From: Emticicia sp. BO119
GTDB taxonomy: Bacteria > Bacteroidota > Bacteroidia > Cytophagales > Spirosomataceae
DNA: 64,000 nt
Direction of reading: 5' to 3'
Assembly: GCF_013912375.1 (NCBI RefSeq)
Contig: NZ_JACETV010000001.1
Coordinates: forward strand, 744,001 to 808,000
Below, piece after piece: positions 45,243 through 54,877 of this stretch; position 1 is the first letter of the stretch; every line of letters begins with the position of its first letter. A program made the position numbers and the translations under genes. A model generated the notes under the pieces. That model made no database searches. It worked only from the letters and a program-made list of their open reading frames with translations, and was not told the origin of the DNA.

Positions 45243-45851
45243 ATGAAATACTTCTTGTTTTTGTTTAGCATTTTATTAAGTTATACTACTTGTGCCAGAA
45301 AAATAGAGGGTTATGTGGTTCTTAAAAATTCAGATACCTTAAAATGTGAGATTGTTCAGAATTTTGCTGTTATTAGTGGGATTGATGTCGCTTCTTTTCA
45401 ATATGGTATCAGAGTTGTTTTTGACGACGGTCATAAACAGAACTTTATGCCTGGAGATATTAAGGCATTTGGTATTTATATAAAGAATGATGTACTACAT
45501 TTTGTCTCTGTCAGAGTTTTGTCATCTAACTTGTTTAAAGGGGAAGAAGAAAAGCAGGTCTTTATGCGAATTATTCAACGTGGACATATAAAGGTCTATT
45601 ATTTTATTGATCTTATAAGCAGCCCTAATGGACCTGTCAGAACACCTGTCTATGCGGTTCAATTGGGGTACAATGAGGCAGCGCTTTGGTTGGAAATGAA
45701 AAAAAATGAATTTGGCAAAAATGATTTTAAGTCATTTTTCAAGGAATTTATCCCTGAATATTATTCTTTTTTTGAATCTTTATCAGATAGAGCAAGATTA
45801 GAAGAAGTACTTGATAAAATCAGAAAGTTTAATAGAGCTATGATAAAATAA
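45243..45851 (+). CDS. hypothetical exported protein
   Basis: Protein of 202 residues with a signal peptide (MKYFLFLFSILLSYTTCA, possibly a lipoprotein since Cys follows). The first half resembles small beta domains of Bacteroidota exported proteins (KIEGYVVLKNSDTLKCEIV ... VVFDDGHKQNFMPGDIKAFG); the second is alpha/beta. Function not known. It stands alone downstream of the LytTR gene, 257 bp apart. Confidence 0.65.
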   Translation: MKYFLFLFSILLSYTTCARKIEGYVVLKNSDTLKCEIVQNFAVISGIDVASFQYGIRVVFDDGHKQNFMPGDIKAFGIYIKNDVLHFVSVRVLSSNLFKGEEEKQVFMRIIQRGHIKVYYFIDLISSPNGPVRTPVYAVQLGYNEAALWLEMKKNEFGKNDFKSFFKEFIPEYYSFFESLSDRARLEEVLDKIRKFNRAMIK

Positions 45852-46058
45852 GAATATTTGGCTGTGTTTTCAAATATTATGCAGTTAAAAGTATAACCGT
45901 ATTACTGAACTTGATTGTAGGGTAAGGAAATTTTTCAGAATTGAAAATTTATAATTTCGATTCTAAAAATATTAAAGCTATCAAGAGATGTTAATTTTAT
46001 AGCGATTAGATTGGGTACCATTGAAGCAGACTTAAAAAAACTATATCATTAAATTTAG

Positions 46059-47441
46059 CTACTGCAAGTTTGATCCATCTGAGGGATGAAGCCTTCTGAA
46101 TACAAAGCTCGACAAAATACTTATTAAACCAATTGCAATAAAAGTATATCGGAAAGCTGTGTGCATACTGTTATCCGCCATATCCTTATTATATTCAAAA
46201 TACTTCAGGATTAACAACCCACTCGAGATACCGAAGCCTATAGCTAATTGTTGATTTACCGCCAATAAAGAATTGCCACTACTGGTATGATACTTTCGTA
46301 AATCAGCAATGGCAATGGTATTCATTGATGTAAACTGTATAGAGTTGAAGAAACCGATGGTAACAATGACAGGCACAAACCAGTAAATAGAAGTATGTAT
46401 GCCTGGAATAGCCAATGTGCATATTAAAAGGCCAATAATGATGGTGTTAATTACCAATGTATTTCTATATCCGAATTTGTTGAGAATATTAATAACTCTT
46501 GATTTAGCGAAAATCGCCATTAAAGCCATCGGCGCAATCATCCAGCCAGAAACAATGGCTGTTTGGCCAAAAACGGTTTGTATCATAAGCGGCAGAAGCA
46601 GAGGCACAGAACTGATACCTAACCTTGTAGCAAAATTTCCTAAAATTCCTACTCTGAACGTGCGTACCATAAATAGATTAGCCGGGAAGATAGCATTCTG
46701 GGATTTTCGGGCATAAATAAAATAGACAATTAGGGATAGAACACCAATAATAAAAACTGTCAGAACCAGCGTGAGGTTTTTTATATCGCCCAATAATTCT
46801 AATGATAATGATAATAAAAGAGAGGCAAGGGAGAAATAAACAAACCCTCTCAGGTCGAATTTTGGAGACTCAGATTTATAGTTAGGCATATAGTTATGCG
46901 CTAATATAATTCCTGAAATTCCTATCGGAATATTAATCAGAAATATCCAGTGCCAGGAAAGATAAACCGACATATACCCCCCAACTAATGGACCCATCAC
47001 AGGTCCAATCAGGGCAGGGACAATAGCAAAGTTCATGGCTTTTACAATTTCTCTGGTGTCAAAGGTTTTGATGATTGCCAGTTTTCCTACCGGTGTTAAC
47101 AGACTACCGCCTGCCCCTTGAATAATACGGGCAATGATAAGATGCGTAAGGTTTTTAGAAAGCGCACAGAACAATGAGCCTGCACTGAAAATAATCAGGG
47201 CAAAAATAAATACGCTTTTGGTTCCGAATTTATCAGCAAGAAACCCACTGACAGGCATTAATAATGCCAAGGTTAGTACATAGGCAACAATGGCATAGTG
47301 CATATTGATAGCCGACTGGTTAAGGTCTTTGGCAATGGCTGGCAAGGCTGTATTCAGAATGGTAGAATCCAGCATTTGCATAAAGATAGCTATGGCGAGG
47401 GTTATAGGTAACCTTTCTTTTACTACATTGCTATTGCTCAT
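46059..47441 (-). CDS. DHA2-type MFS multidrug efflux transporter
   Basis: Protein of 460 residues with about 14 membrane helices. N-terminal MLDSTILNTALPAIAKDL is the DHA2 signature around helix 1. Motif A is GFLADKFGTKS near 66, and the helix-4/5 region LTPVGKLAIIKTF is near 115. A proton-driven exporter of drugs or related compounds is expected. It follows the cupin gene with 66 bp between them and may be co-transcribed. Substrate not determined. Confidence 0.9.
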   Translation of the reverse strand: MSNSNVVKERLPITLAIAIFMQMLDSTILNTALPAIAKDLNQSAINMHYAIVAYVLTLALLMPVSGFLADKFGTKSVFIFALIIFSAGSLFCALSKNLTHLIIARIIQGAGGSLLTPVGKLAIIKTFDTREIVKAMNFAIVPALIGPVMGPLVGGYMSVYLSWHWIFLINIPIGISGIILAHNYMPNYKSESPKFDLRGFVYFSLASLLLSLSLELLGDIKNLTLVLTVFIIGVLSLIVYFIYARKSQNAIFPANLFMVRTFRVGILGNFATRLGISSVPLLLPLMIQTVFGQTAIVSGWMIAPMALMAIFAKSRVINILNKFGYRNTLVINTIIIGLLICTLAIPGIHTSIYWFVPVIVTIGFFNSIQFTSMNTIAIADLRKYHTSSGNSLLAVNQQLAIGFGISSGLLILKYFEYNKDMADNSMHTAFRYTFIAIGLISILSSFVFRRLHPSDGSNLQ

Positions 47442-47507
47442 GACAATGGTAAGTTGGATGGAGTTATCAATGCAAGAGGTATAAACAAATCTTAAGTTAA
47501 GGCATTC

Positions 47508-48008
47508 TTATTGCCAGAGTCTTAAAAGCTCGCCATCTTTACCAAAAACAGGGTCTTCTGAAGGAACAGGTAGTTTTTCAATCCGAGGTATGGCTTGTTT
47601 TCTTTCTTCTGCTGTGCCAAGAAGTACGTCCCATTTCCTGCCCTGAGGATAACCACTCACAATTTCGTAATTGATGTGTTCGGAAATGGCGGAATGGCCT
47701 GTCCCGGCTGGTAAAATAAGTACATCTCCAGCCGAAACTTCAATAGATATGCCCATTTGTCCTCCAATATGCATGATGACGGTTCCTTTTCCAACACCTA
47801 ATACTTCATGTGTTGTGCTGTGAAAATGGTCACATCTGTAAATTACATCTCTCCAGTTATTTGTCCACCCATTGGTTTTAAAGGTATTTTCAAACCATTC
47901 TGACTTGTCTTTGGCCTTGGTTACCTGCCTATATAAAATGACGGGCAAAATGTTGTTTGGTATATGACCATCATCAGAAAATCGATATGTTTCAAGCTTG
48001 TGGTTCAT
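47508..48008 (-). CDS. cupin domain protein
   Basis: Protein of 166 residues from the ATG at 48008; an upstream in-frame start at 48065 would add 19 residues with no family similarity. Family start pattern TYRFSDDGHIPNNILPVILY. The cupin barrel carries DHFHSTTHEVLGVGKGTVIMHI near 60 and the second metal motif GDVLILPAGTGHSAI near 100. Small cytoplasmic cupins bind metal and may be isomerases or sensors. It sits between a sulfatase gene (hairpin between them) and the MFS gene. Confidence 0.85.
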   Translation of the reverse strand: MNHKLETYRFSDDGHIPNNILPVILYRQVTKAKDKSEWFENTFKTNGWTNNWRDVIYRCDHFHSTTHEVLGVGKGTVIMHIGGQMGISIEVSAGDVLILPAGTGHSAISEHINYEIVSGYPQGRKWDVLLGTAEERKQAIPRIEKLPVPSEDPVFGKDGELLRLWQ

Positions 48009-48095
48009 GTCTTGGGAAAAGGTTCCCACCATAATGGTAACCTTTACGATAACTATTTTGTACAATTTACTTAAATTAAGCTTGCTTACTATTTA

Positions 48096-48132
48096 AAAGG
48101 GTGCGTTTGTAAAAGAATTTTACGCAACCTTT
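48096..48132 (-). terminator. hairpin between the sulfatase and cupin genes
   Basis: AAAGGGTGCGT at 48096-48106 pairs with ACGCAACCTTT at 48122-48132 (one G-T pair), 15-nt loop, short T-run. It probably ends the ThuA-sulfatase unit on the minus strand. Confidence 0.6.
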
Positions 48133-48154
48133 CAGATAGTAAAATCCGGAATAA

Positions 48155-49789
48155 TTATTTGAATATGGCCCCTTTTTTTTCTAATTCCTTATACTTTTCA
48201 ATATACATTTTATCTAATTGTTCCGAATCTTTGTATTTGATTCGCAAGGCTGTCAACTTCTTGTGCATTTCTTCTCTTATCTTGGCATAAGCGAGGGCAT
48301 TATACACATTTTTTAGTTCATTTTTATCTTTTCGGCGATCATATAGTTCCCATTCATCTATGTCATGATAAAAGTGTATGAGTTTGAAATTTTCTGTTAC
48401 AATACCATAATGACGTTTCACCATATGAATACTTGGGTATTCGTAAAAATGATAATAAGCCGCATCGCGGAAGTTTTTACCCTGACCTTTGAAAATCGGT
48501 ACAAGGCTTTCTCCTTGCATATCGGCAGGAGCTTTAATACCAGCCGCTTCTAAGAAAGTCTGAGCAAAATCAAGGTTCTGTACCATCTGTGAGTTTCTTG
48601 AACCTGCTTTTATCACTTTTGGCCATTTGATTAACAGTGGCGTTTTGAATGACTCGTCATAGATAAAACGTTTATCAAACCAGCCATGTTCGCCTAAATA
48701 AAATCCCTGATCTGAGGTATAAACGACAATTGTGTTTTCGTCAAGCCCATTTTGTTTTAAAAAATCAAGTACTTTTCCCACACCCTCATCAACTGAAGCA
48801 ATACAACCAAGGTAATCCTGCATATAGCGTTGATAGCGCCATTTTAGTTGGTCTTTTTCGGTCATTTTCGGAAATTTACTCACAAAGTCGTCGTTCACCT
48901 TATCATAAGTTTCATCCCATGCTTTCCGCTGGGTTGCATCCATACGGGCCAGGTTTGATTTATAAAGCATTTTATCTGTCCAGTGATTTTCTTTGATCCC
49001 CAACTTATCTATATTTTCTGGCTTTATTTTTGAATCACCACCCCAGGTCATATGGTGCATCAGGGTCATTTCCTGTTCTTTTGCGGCACGACCTCTACCT
49101 TCGTAATTATCGAATAGTGTTGAAGGCTCCGGGAAAGTCTTTTGAGTAAATTCTTTATAATGTCTTTCGGCAGGTAACCACTCTCTATGAGGAGCTTTAT
49201 GTAAATAGGCCAGGAAAAAAGGTTTATCATCATCTCTTTGGTTTTTGAGCCAGTTGAGAGTCATATCTGTAATAATATCGGTTACATAACCTTTTACCTG
49301 AGTTTTACCTTCTTTTTTGGTTATAAAATCAGGATTGTAATAGTGTCCTTGTTCTGGTAAAATCTTAAACTCGTCGAATCCTTTCGGATTATTGCCAAAA
49401 TGCAACTTGCCAAACATAGCCGTCTGATAGCCATTGGCTTGCAAAATTTGCGGAAAAGTAACATTGGTTGTATCGAATGGGAAATAATTATCAACCTTAC
49501 CATTAATGTGGCTGTGCTTTCCTGTTAGAATTACTGCCCTTGAAGGAGCACAGATAGAATTAGTGACACAGGCATTACTGAAAAGCATACCTTCTTTAGC
49601 AATACGGTCGATGTTTGGTGTTTGTGTGAGACGATTATCATAAGCCGAGATAGCCTGATACGCGTGGTCATCTGACATAATGAAAATGATATTCGGGCGT
49701 TTATTTTTTTTAGGCGGAGATACCTTAAAAGAAAATAATAATACGGCACTCAATGCTACCAATCCAATGGAAATAAGTATTTTCTTCAT
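48155..49789 (-). CDS. secreted sulfatase, choline-/N-acetylglucosamine-sulfatase type
   Basis: Protein of 544 residues with an N-terminal hydrophobic segment (ISIGLVALSAVLLFSFKV). Metal site NIIFIMSDDHAYQAI near 35; formylglycine site CAPSRAVILTGKHS near 80; KLHFG near 127; second metal/His region VVYTSDQGFYLGEHGWFDKRF near 360. The C-terminal region (YHFYEYPSIHMVKRHYGI) resembles glycan sulfatases acting on 6-sulfated amino sugars, but the exact group is an inference. It follows thuA by 52 bp on the same strand, so the two are likely co-transcribed. Confidence 0.92.
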   Translation of the reverse strand: MKKILISIGLVALSAVLLFSFKVSPPKKNKRPNIIFIMSDDHAYQAISAYDNRLTQTPNIDRIAKEGMLFSNACVTNSICAPSRAVILTGKHSHINGKVDNYFPFDTTNVTFPQILQANGYQTAMFGKLHFGNNPKGFDEFKILPEQGHYYNPDFITKKEGKTQVKGYVTDIITDMTLNWLKNQRDDDKPFFLAYLHKAPHREWLPAERHYKEFTQKTFPEPSTLFDNYEGRGRAAKEQEMTLMHHMTWGGDSKIKPENIDKLGIKENHWTDKMLYKSNLARMDATQRKAWDETYDKVNDDFVSKFPKMTEKDQLKWRYQRYMQDYLGCIASVDEGVGKVLDFLKQNGLDENTIVVYTSDQGFYLGEHGWFDKRFIYDESFKTPLLIKWPKVIKAGSRNSQMVQNLDFAQTFLEAAGIKAPADMQGESLVPIFKGQGKNFRDAAYYHFYEYPSIHMVKRHYGIVTENFKLIHFYHDIDEWELYDRRKDKNELKNVYNALAYAKIREEMHKKLTALRIKYKDSEQLDKMYIEKYKELEKKGAIFK

Positions 49790-49841
49790 TTGTTCAGATG
49801 TTTATTGTATCCTACGTTTTTATGATCCTGATACTGGGATA

Positions 49842-50702
49842 TTATTTCTTCTCAATAGTCCATTTAATGGCGTTTTCAATCAGCTTTACGAAATTCTCAT
49901 TTTTCCAGGCTTCCTCGTTATGACCAATTGAGGTATAGAAAGTTTTGCCGTTAGCTATCGGCTTACACCATGCCACGGGGTGGTCTTTGCCCATACCATA
50001 GTTTTTGTCTCTGATGAACAGGATATTTCCGCTTGGATTAATTGTTTCACCATTAATAGTGAATTGAATATTGAAACCTTTGTTTCGTGGGTTTTCAAAG
50101 AAAACATACCATTCGTCAGCATGATTCCATGTTTTTGGAATACCCGCAATAATCGAACTGTCGGCCTGACTATCAAGGATTATAGCTGTTTTCTGAAATT
50201 GTGGATTAATCGGGTGGTGAGAGAACTTTGCGCCTAAAAGGTTTTTTTCGTACCAATCCCAGTGGTGCGAGTCATCTCCAGCACCATGAATACCGATCAG
50301 ACTACCTCCACTTTCAACATATTTTTCAAGGACACGTTTTTGCTCATCATTAATTACCTCACCTGTTGAATTATTAAAAATCACAGTATTGAATCTGGCA
50401 AGCTGGGCCGCATTAAAAACCCCTCCATCTTCGGTTTCATATACAAACCAGTTATTTTTCTTTGCTAAATCAGCAATGACTGGTTTTGAGGCTTCTATTG
50501 ATTCTCCATGACGGAAGCCTGTTGTTTTGGAGAACAGAAGTATAACTGGTTTATCTGCTGGAAATTTAATTTCTGGAGCCTCCGTCTCATAAGAAACAGG
50601 AAAACCATATTTAACCTTGTAGATGAAAACGCCGAGCAATCCGCCAAGTACAATTACTATAGCAAGTACTGACCAAAGAACTATTTTCAGAGTTTTTTTC
50701 AT
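49842..50702 (-). CDS. ThuA domain protein
   Basis: Protein of 286 residues with an N-terminal membrane or signal helix (IVLWSVLAIVIVLGGLLGVF). The ThuA-like glutamine-amidotransferase fold has VILLFSKTTGFRHGES near 55, IHGAGDDSHHWDW near 138, and AWCKPIANGKTFYTSIGHN near 250. ThuA proteins take part in trehalose/disaccharide use and 3-keto-sugar metabolism. First gene of a unit with the sulfatase. The periplasmic location and neighbours fit glycan breakdown. Confidence 0.88.
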   Translation of the reverse strand: MKKTLKIVLWSVLAIVIVLGGLLGVFIYKVKYGFPVSYETEAPEIKFPADKPVILLFSKTTGFRHGESIEASKPVIADLAKKNNWFVYETEDGGVFNAAQLARFNTVIFNNSTGEVINDEQKRVLEKYVESGGSLIGIHGAGDDSHHWDWYEKNLLGAKFSHHPINPQFQKTAIILDSQADSSIIAGIPKTWNHADEWYVFFENPRNKGFNIQFTINGETINPSGNILFIRDKNYGMGKDHPVAWCKPIANGKTFYTSIGHNEEAWKNENFVKLIENAIKWTIEKK

Positions 50703-50894
50703 TGGAGAGTGATAATTTCAGATGAAATATACTACACGGGAGCAAATGTAGAAAGAAAAGATTTATTGTCTTAAAAAAAGATAATAAATTTTACCAAATT
50801 TTTTATTAAAAAAGTATTATTTTTTTAATAAAGAATGAGAACCCTAAAAGAATAGATTAAGAGTTTGGATTTTCAAATTTTGCATTCTGAAATT

Positions 50895-51626
50895 TCAAAG
50901 TTTTCGGGTGCTATTTTCTAAAGTCTTTTCATAAATTTTCAGGCATTTGTTGAGTGGTTTTCCTTCAGTATGTATGCAATTACAAAAATCATCGACTGCT
51001 TTAGGGTTTTTGCTTTTTTTCGCCTGTCTTTCACAGTCCATCAGGGTATTATATGGCTCAATATTATACATATTTTTAAGTATAAATATAAGCACTATCA
51101 GTGTAGCTAAGGAGCCAATTGCAAATTTCAGAGGAAACTTTTTAATACGTTCATTCTTCTCTCTCAGAATTTTATGTTCGGGTGGTTCATTAAACGGCAG
51201 GATATATTTGATTTTGTGGTAGTCCCAGAGAATTAAAAACAAATTGGCTAATACCATTAAGGGAGCACTTATATGTGAACCAACAAACCGAACTGCCAGT
51301 GACAGGATAGTGATATTAATAATGATCGGAAAATAAATGAGTGCCCCAAGTGTAGCTGTGCGAGGTATCAGGAGCAAAATGGCAGCCGTTACCTGCAAAA
51401 TGCCAATGAAAGTGTAGTAGTATTCGGTATAGTAAAGAGCTTCCAGATAATGTCCCATCGGATGGTTTACCGACAGATTGGTGAAACGCTCATCGAAAAT
51501 TTTGACAAGGCCCGAAGGAATAAACCCCGCAGCCAGGGCAAATCGGCAAAAGATAGAAAAATATTGTAGCCAGCGGTTTTTTCGGAGATTGGCGTGAAGG
51601 GTGTCGAGTTTAGAATAAAAGCTCAT
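50895..51626 (-). CDS. DoxX-like membrane protein with Cys-rich tail
   Basis: Protein of 243 residues from the ATG at 51626; an upstream frame start at 51710 is unlikely. Four membrane helices in about 20-150 fit the DoxX family (FCRFALAAGFIPSGLVKIF near the start), then a further helix near 180. The tail holds several Cys (DCERQAKKSKNPKAVDDFCN, then C-x-n-C) of unknown use. DoxX proteins of Bacteroidota are small quinone-linked or unclear membrane proteins. It lies 192 bp upstream of thuA on the same strand. Confidence 0.8.
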   Translation of the reverse strand: MSFYSKLDTLHANLRKNRWLQYFSIFCRFALAAGFIPSGLVKIFDERFTNLSVNHPMGHYLEALYYTEYYYTFIGILQVTAAILLLIPRTATLGALIYFPIIINITILSLAVRFVGSHISAPLMVLANLFLILWDYHKIKYILPFNEPPEHKILREKNERIKKFPLKFAIGSLATLIVLIFILKNMYNIEPYNTLMDCERQAKKSKNPKAVDDFCNCIHTEGKPLNKCLKIYEKTLENSTRKL

Positions 51627-51862
51627 TGGTTGACTAATAAAGATAATACTAAAAGTACTTTTTGTTTCAAAGTAAATATGTATTATCTGAACTTGCAAAT
51701 AAATTTTCAAGAATGGTTCTGGTAAATACGCAATGGGTCATGATTCTGAAATCATGCTAAAGTAGTGATTCATGAGAATTTTGGAGCGTTCTTTAGAATA
51801 GGCAGGAACGAAGATAATCCTACAAATGGATATTTACTTTTACAGTTTTGAGGTTGAAATAA

Positions 51863-52108
51863 TTACCTGAAAACCGAGATATATGTCACGCTCATATCAG
51901 GAAAAGTATTTGTATTACACTTTAAATCCTGTTCCTGAATCAGCCTGATAAACATATTCAGTTGGGTAGGTAAAACGGTTTCATTGATCAAGATAGATAA
52001 GCTGCTGATTTCCTGATTATCTATAATTTCTTCAGAGTGGATGTTACTTTTATGTAGTGCTTCTTCAACTGTATGCCTTAAGTCATTTCTTTGTATAGCT
52101 ATTTTCAT
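51863..52108 (-). CDS. 81-residue hypothetical protein, perhaps related to 58660-58899
   Basis: Not recognised; no signal peptide or membrane helix. Predicted alpha/beta. A weak resemblance to the 79-residue product at 58660-58899 is visible (EAL near residue 17, hydrophobic strand, PT, basic/acidic helix, and a final hydrophobic strand IS+F/Y). Coding call rests on composition only. Confidence 0.5.
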   Translation of the reverse strand: MKIAIQRNDLRHTVEEALHKSNIHSEEIIDNQEISSLSILINETVLPTQLNMFIRLIQEQDLKCNTNTFPDMSVTYISVFR

Positions 52109-52399
52109 AAGAATCTACCAAATAATAGGTTAGTGAGACAAAGATACAAAATGTTTCGATGATTTAAGATTAAATTTTTCTAAATTGGTTAGACAGTTTT
52201 ATGGAATAAAGGTTTAATTGTCATTCTTTTTTTTGCCTTTTCGGGAGGAAGTTTACGACTAATAATATACATGTAAACCGATAAAAAGTTGTGTGATTTT
52301 AGTGTTTCATGTGTCTTTTACTGTAGTGCAACATAATATCATAGTATTATAAGTCAGATTACTTGAAATGTAAAAAAAGGTTACAATTCGGCACAAGAA

Positions 52400-52420
52400 T
52401 TTAAAAATTGTTTGAGTTAA
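52400..52420 (+). repeat. direct repeat copy 1, core TGTTTGAGTTAA
   Basis: Matches 53015-53035 at 19 of 21 positions, same orientation. The two copies flank the Q-rich gene. Confidence 0.55.
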
Positions 52421-52551
52421 GTTTGCTGCCCAAAAAAAGTTTGGTTTAAGTAGATTTGTTGTTTTGGGTAAGGAGGAATATTTAAGAGCCAATAATAGAA
52501 GTATATGATTTAAGTAAATGATAAATATATATATACCTGAAGATATAAAAA

Positions 52552-52580
52552 TGGTGAAACCCATATTTCGGGTTTCACCA
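52552..52580 (-). terminator. terminator of the Q-rich gene
   Basis: TGGTGAAACCC at 52552-52562 pairs perfectly with GGGTTTCACCA at 52570-52580. On the minus strand it is followed by TTTTT. Confidence 0.85.
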
Positions 52581-52612
52581 CACACTTGAATACAGAAATA
52601 TAACTAAATTCT

Positions 52613-52993
52613 TTATCTGTTAAAATCTTTATTTGGTGCTTTATCACCAGGATTTATATTCTGGTCCGAATCGTGTTGAGACTCCATGTCTTTATCTGCA
52701 TCAAGCGTTGAGTCTTCAATATCTCTTTGGCTATTACCCGAATAATCAGCCTGCCGATTCACAGCATCACTTGTGTCTACATCGTATTCCTGTCCTTCCT
52801 GCCCTCTGTAAGTGCTGCTTTGGTCGGCCTGTTGACCAGCATTCTGATTTCCTCCTTGTTGTGTTGAATTACTGTAACCTTGTTGCGGTTGGGGGCTATT
52901 TTGTTGACCTTGCTGGCTGCTATTTCGGTTACCTTGTTGTTGAGTCGTTGAGTTTTCATCCTCCCTTACTGGAGTATTTTCTATATTTTGCAT
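52613..52993 (-). CDS. Gln/Asn/Ser-rich disordered protein
   Basis: Protein of 126 residues of low complexity: about a third is Gln or Asn (for example SSQQGQQNSPQPQQGY), and the C-terminal part is acidic (DSTLDADKDMESQHDSDQNI). No signal peptide. Likely intrinsically disordered. Similar small disordered proteins are known as stress or desiccation factors in bacteria, but this is only a suggestion. It has its own terminator and is flanked by two direct repeats. Confidence 0.7.
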   Translation of the reverse strand: MQNIENTPVREDENSTTQQQGNRNSSQQGQQNSPQPQQGYSNSTQQGGNQNAGQQADQSSTYRGQEGQEYDVDTSDAVNRQADYSGNSQRDIEDSTLDADKDMESQHDSDQNINPGDKAPNKDFNR

Positions 52994-53014
52994 AGTTGTA
53001 ATGGTTTAATTGTA

Positions 53015-53035
53015 TTTAGAAACTGTTTGAGTTAA
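53015..53035 (+). repeat. direct repeat copy 2, inside an inverted repeat
   Basis: Second copy of the repeat at 52400-52420. It overlaps a hairpin TTTAGAAAC (53015-53023) / GTTTCTAAA (53039-53047) just upstream of the Q-rich gene start. Confidence 0.5.
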
Positions 53036-53213
53036 ACTGTTTCTAAAATTTCTGAAAATTGTGTGCCAGTTAAAGTTCATATTTATTTAAAATGATATAT
53101 GGTAAAGATTACACAGGAGGCTGGATGGGCGTAGCAAAGAATCCACAATGCGCTTTAAGTATTGACGGACCTGTATTTATTTTGACAACAAAATTTTACT
53201 ATTATTATTCAGA

Positions 53214-53221
53214 TAAATTTG
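53214..53221 (+). promoter_or_regulatory. -7 box TAAATTTG upstream of the sulfatase
   Basis: Exact TAnnTTTG, 51 bp before the ATG at 53273. A -33 element is not clear. Confidence 0.35.
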
Positions 53222-53272
53222 GCAATTTGCAAGAGCCAAACAATGAATTGTTGGTGATTCAACCAAAATATC

Positions 53273-54877
53273 ATGAAAAAAGTAGCGGTTCAATTTCTTA
53301 TAGTGCTGATAGCTAAAATTAGTTTTGCCCAGTACAAAAAGCCTAATATTATCTGGATTACGTGTGAGGATATGTCCTATCATATCGGGGATTTTGGTGA
53401 TAAGGTAGTGAATACACCTAACCTTAACCAACTTGCAAGCGAAGGTACAAAATATACGCAAGTATATTCTACGGCCGGAGTATGCGCTCCAAGCAGATGT
53501 GCGATTGCTACCGGAATGTATCAGACATCAGCCGGAGGACATAATATGCGTACTCAATTAGACAAAGAACAACAACGGATTACGGGGCTTCCGTCATATT
53601 CGGCAGTGTTACCGACGGGAGTAAAACCGTATCCGCTGGTTCTCAGGGAAAACGGTTATTATACCACCAATAATGTAAAGGAGGACTATCAGTTCGCCAG
53701 AACTGCAGCTATGTGGGACGAAAATAGTAATAAAGCCCATTGGCGTAATAGAAAAGATAAAAATCAGCCTTTTTTTGCGATATTCAATCTGGTAGTTACG
53801 CATGAGTCTCAGGTATGGATGCGGGATAAAGAACCTCTGACAGTAAGTCCTGAGCTGGTAGAAATTCCACCGTATTTACCTGATAATCCTGTTGTAAGAA
53901 AAGATTTCGCACGGTTTATGAGCAATGTAGAGGTAATGGATAAACAGGTAGGAGAGATCATTGCTCAACTAAAAGAAGACGGACTCTATGAAGATACCTA
54001 TATATTCTTTTTTCCTGATCATGGAGACGGGCTTCCGTTTGTTAAGCGTGAGGTATATCATAGAGGGTTGAAAGTGCCTATGATTATCAAGTTCCCAAAA
54101 AAAGATAATGCTGGTGAAACTGATAATCAGTTGATAAGTTTTGTTGATTTTGCCCCTACTTTATTTTCATTAGCGCAGATACCTATTCCTACATTTATGC
54201 AAGGGCAGGCGTTTTTAGGCAAATATAAAGCAAGACAACCCAGAAAGTATATCTATGGTGCACGTGACAGAATGGATACAGAATATGACAGGGTAAGAAC
54301 AGTGAGTGACGGACGGTTTCAATATATGAAAAACTATAATCCTGAAAAGCCCTACTATCAGAATATCACCTATCGATTGCAGCAAAAGGGTATGGCTGAG
54401 ACATTAAGGCTGAAAGAAGCCGGACAATTAAAAGGCCATGAACTTTACTGGTTCAGAGAATCAAAGCCTGAAGAGGAACTTTTTGATACTCAAACAGACC
54501 CTGATGAGTTTGTGAATCTGGCTGACGACCCGGCGTATAAAGCAAAACTAAATGAGTTAAGGGAGGAACTAAAGGATTGGGAGATAAGATATAAAGATTT
54601 AGGAGCGATTCCTGAGAAACAATTGCTTAATGATTGGTGGCAGGGCAAACGGGAGCCTCCTGTAACAGCCCCACCGACGCTTGTACTTAAAAATAATCAG
54701 GCGAGATTGTACTCCGAGACTGAGGGAGCATTACTGGCCTATAAGATGGAAGGCAGTGCCACCTGGCTACCTTATACTAAATCTTTCAGGCTGAATAAAG
54801 GCGAAAAAATACAGGTAATTGCCGAACGGATTGGTTATAAACCCAGTGCCATAGTAGAGTTAGGAAATGAGCGGTAA
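53273..54877 (+). CDS. secreted sulfatase, heparan-N-sulfatase-like
   Basis: Protein of 534 residues with a signal peptide (MKKVAVQFLIVLIAKISFAQ). Metal site NIIWITCEDMSYHIGDFG near 25; formylglycine site CAPSRCAIATGMYQ near 70; FFPDHGDGLP near 245 (second metal site); YHRGLKVPMIIKFP near 262. A C-terminal beta domain (about 460-534) follows the catalytic part. It resembles SGSH-type sulfatases acting on N- or O-sulfated sugars. It has its own promoter box and stands alone. Confidence 0.92.
   Translation: MKKVAVQFLIVLIAKISFAQYKKPNIIWITCEDMSYHIGDFGDKVVNTPNLNQLASEGTKYTQVYSTAGVCAPSRCAIATGMYQTSAGGHNMRTQLDKEQQRITGLPSYSAVLPTGVKPYPLVLRENGYYTTNNVKEDYQFARTAAMWDENSNKAHWRNRKDKNQPFFAIFNLVVTHESQVWMRDKEPLTVSPELVEIPPYLPDNPVVRKDFARFMSNVEVMDKQVGEIIAQLKEDGLYEDTYIFFFPDHGDGLPFVKREVYHRGLKVPMIIKFPKKDNAGETDNQLISFVDFAPTLFSLAQIPIPTFMQGQAFLGKYKARQPRKYIYGARDRMDTEYDRVRTVSDGRFQYMKNYNPEKPYYQNITYRLQQKGMAETLRLKEAGQLKGHELYWFRESKPEEELFDTQTDPDEFVNLADDPAYKAKLNELREELKDWEIRYKDLGAIPEKQLLNDWWQGKREPPVTAPPTLVLKNNQARLYSETEGALLAYKMEGSATWLPYTKSFRLNKGEKIQVIAERIGYKPSAIVELGNER

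Larger units (their letters stand above)
52109..52612. other. 504-bp gap
   Basis: AT-rich. It contains one copy of a direct repeat (52400-52420) and the terminator at 52552-52580. No convincing gene was seen. Confidence 0.5.

Noticed and set aside
52307-52585. 92-codon minus-strand frame
   Set aside because: It starts inside the terminator of the Q-rich gene and lies in very AT-rich sequence.
53092-53316. 74-codon plus-strand frame before the sulfatase
   Set aside because: It overlaps the sulfatase start by 44 bp and has no recognisable features; it also covers the likely promoter box.
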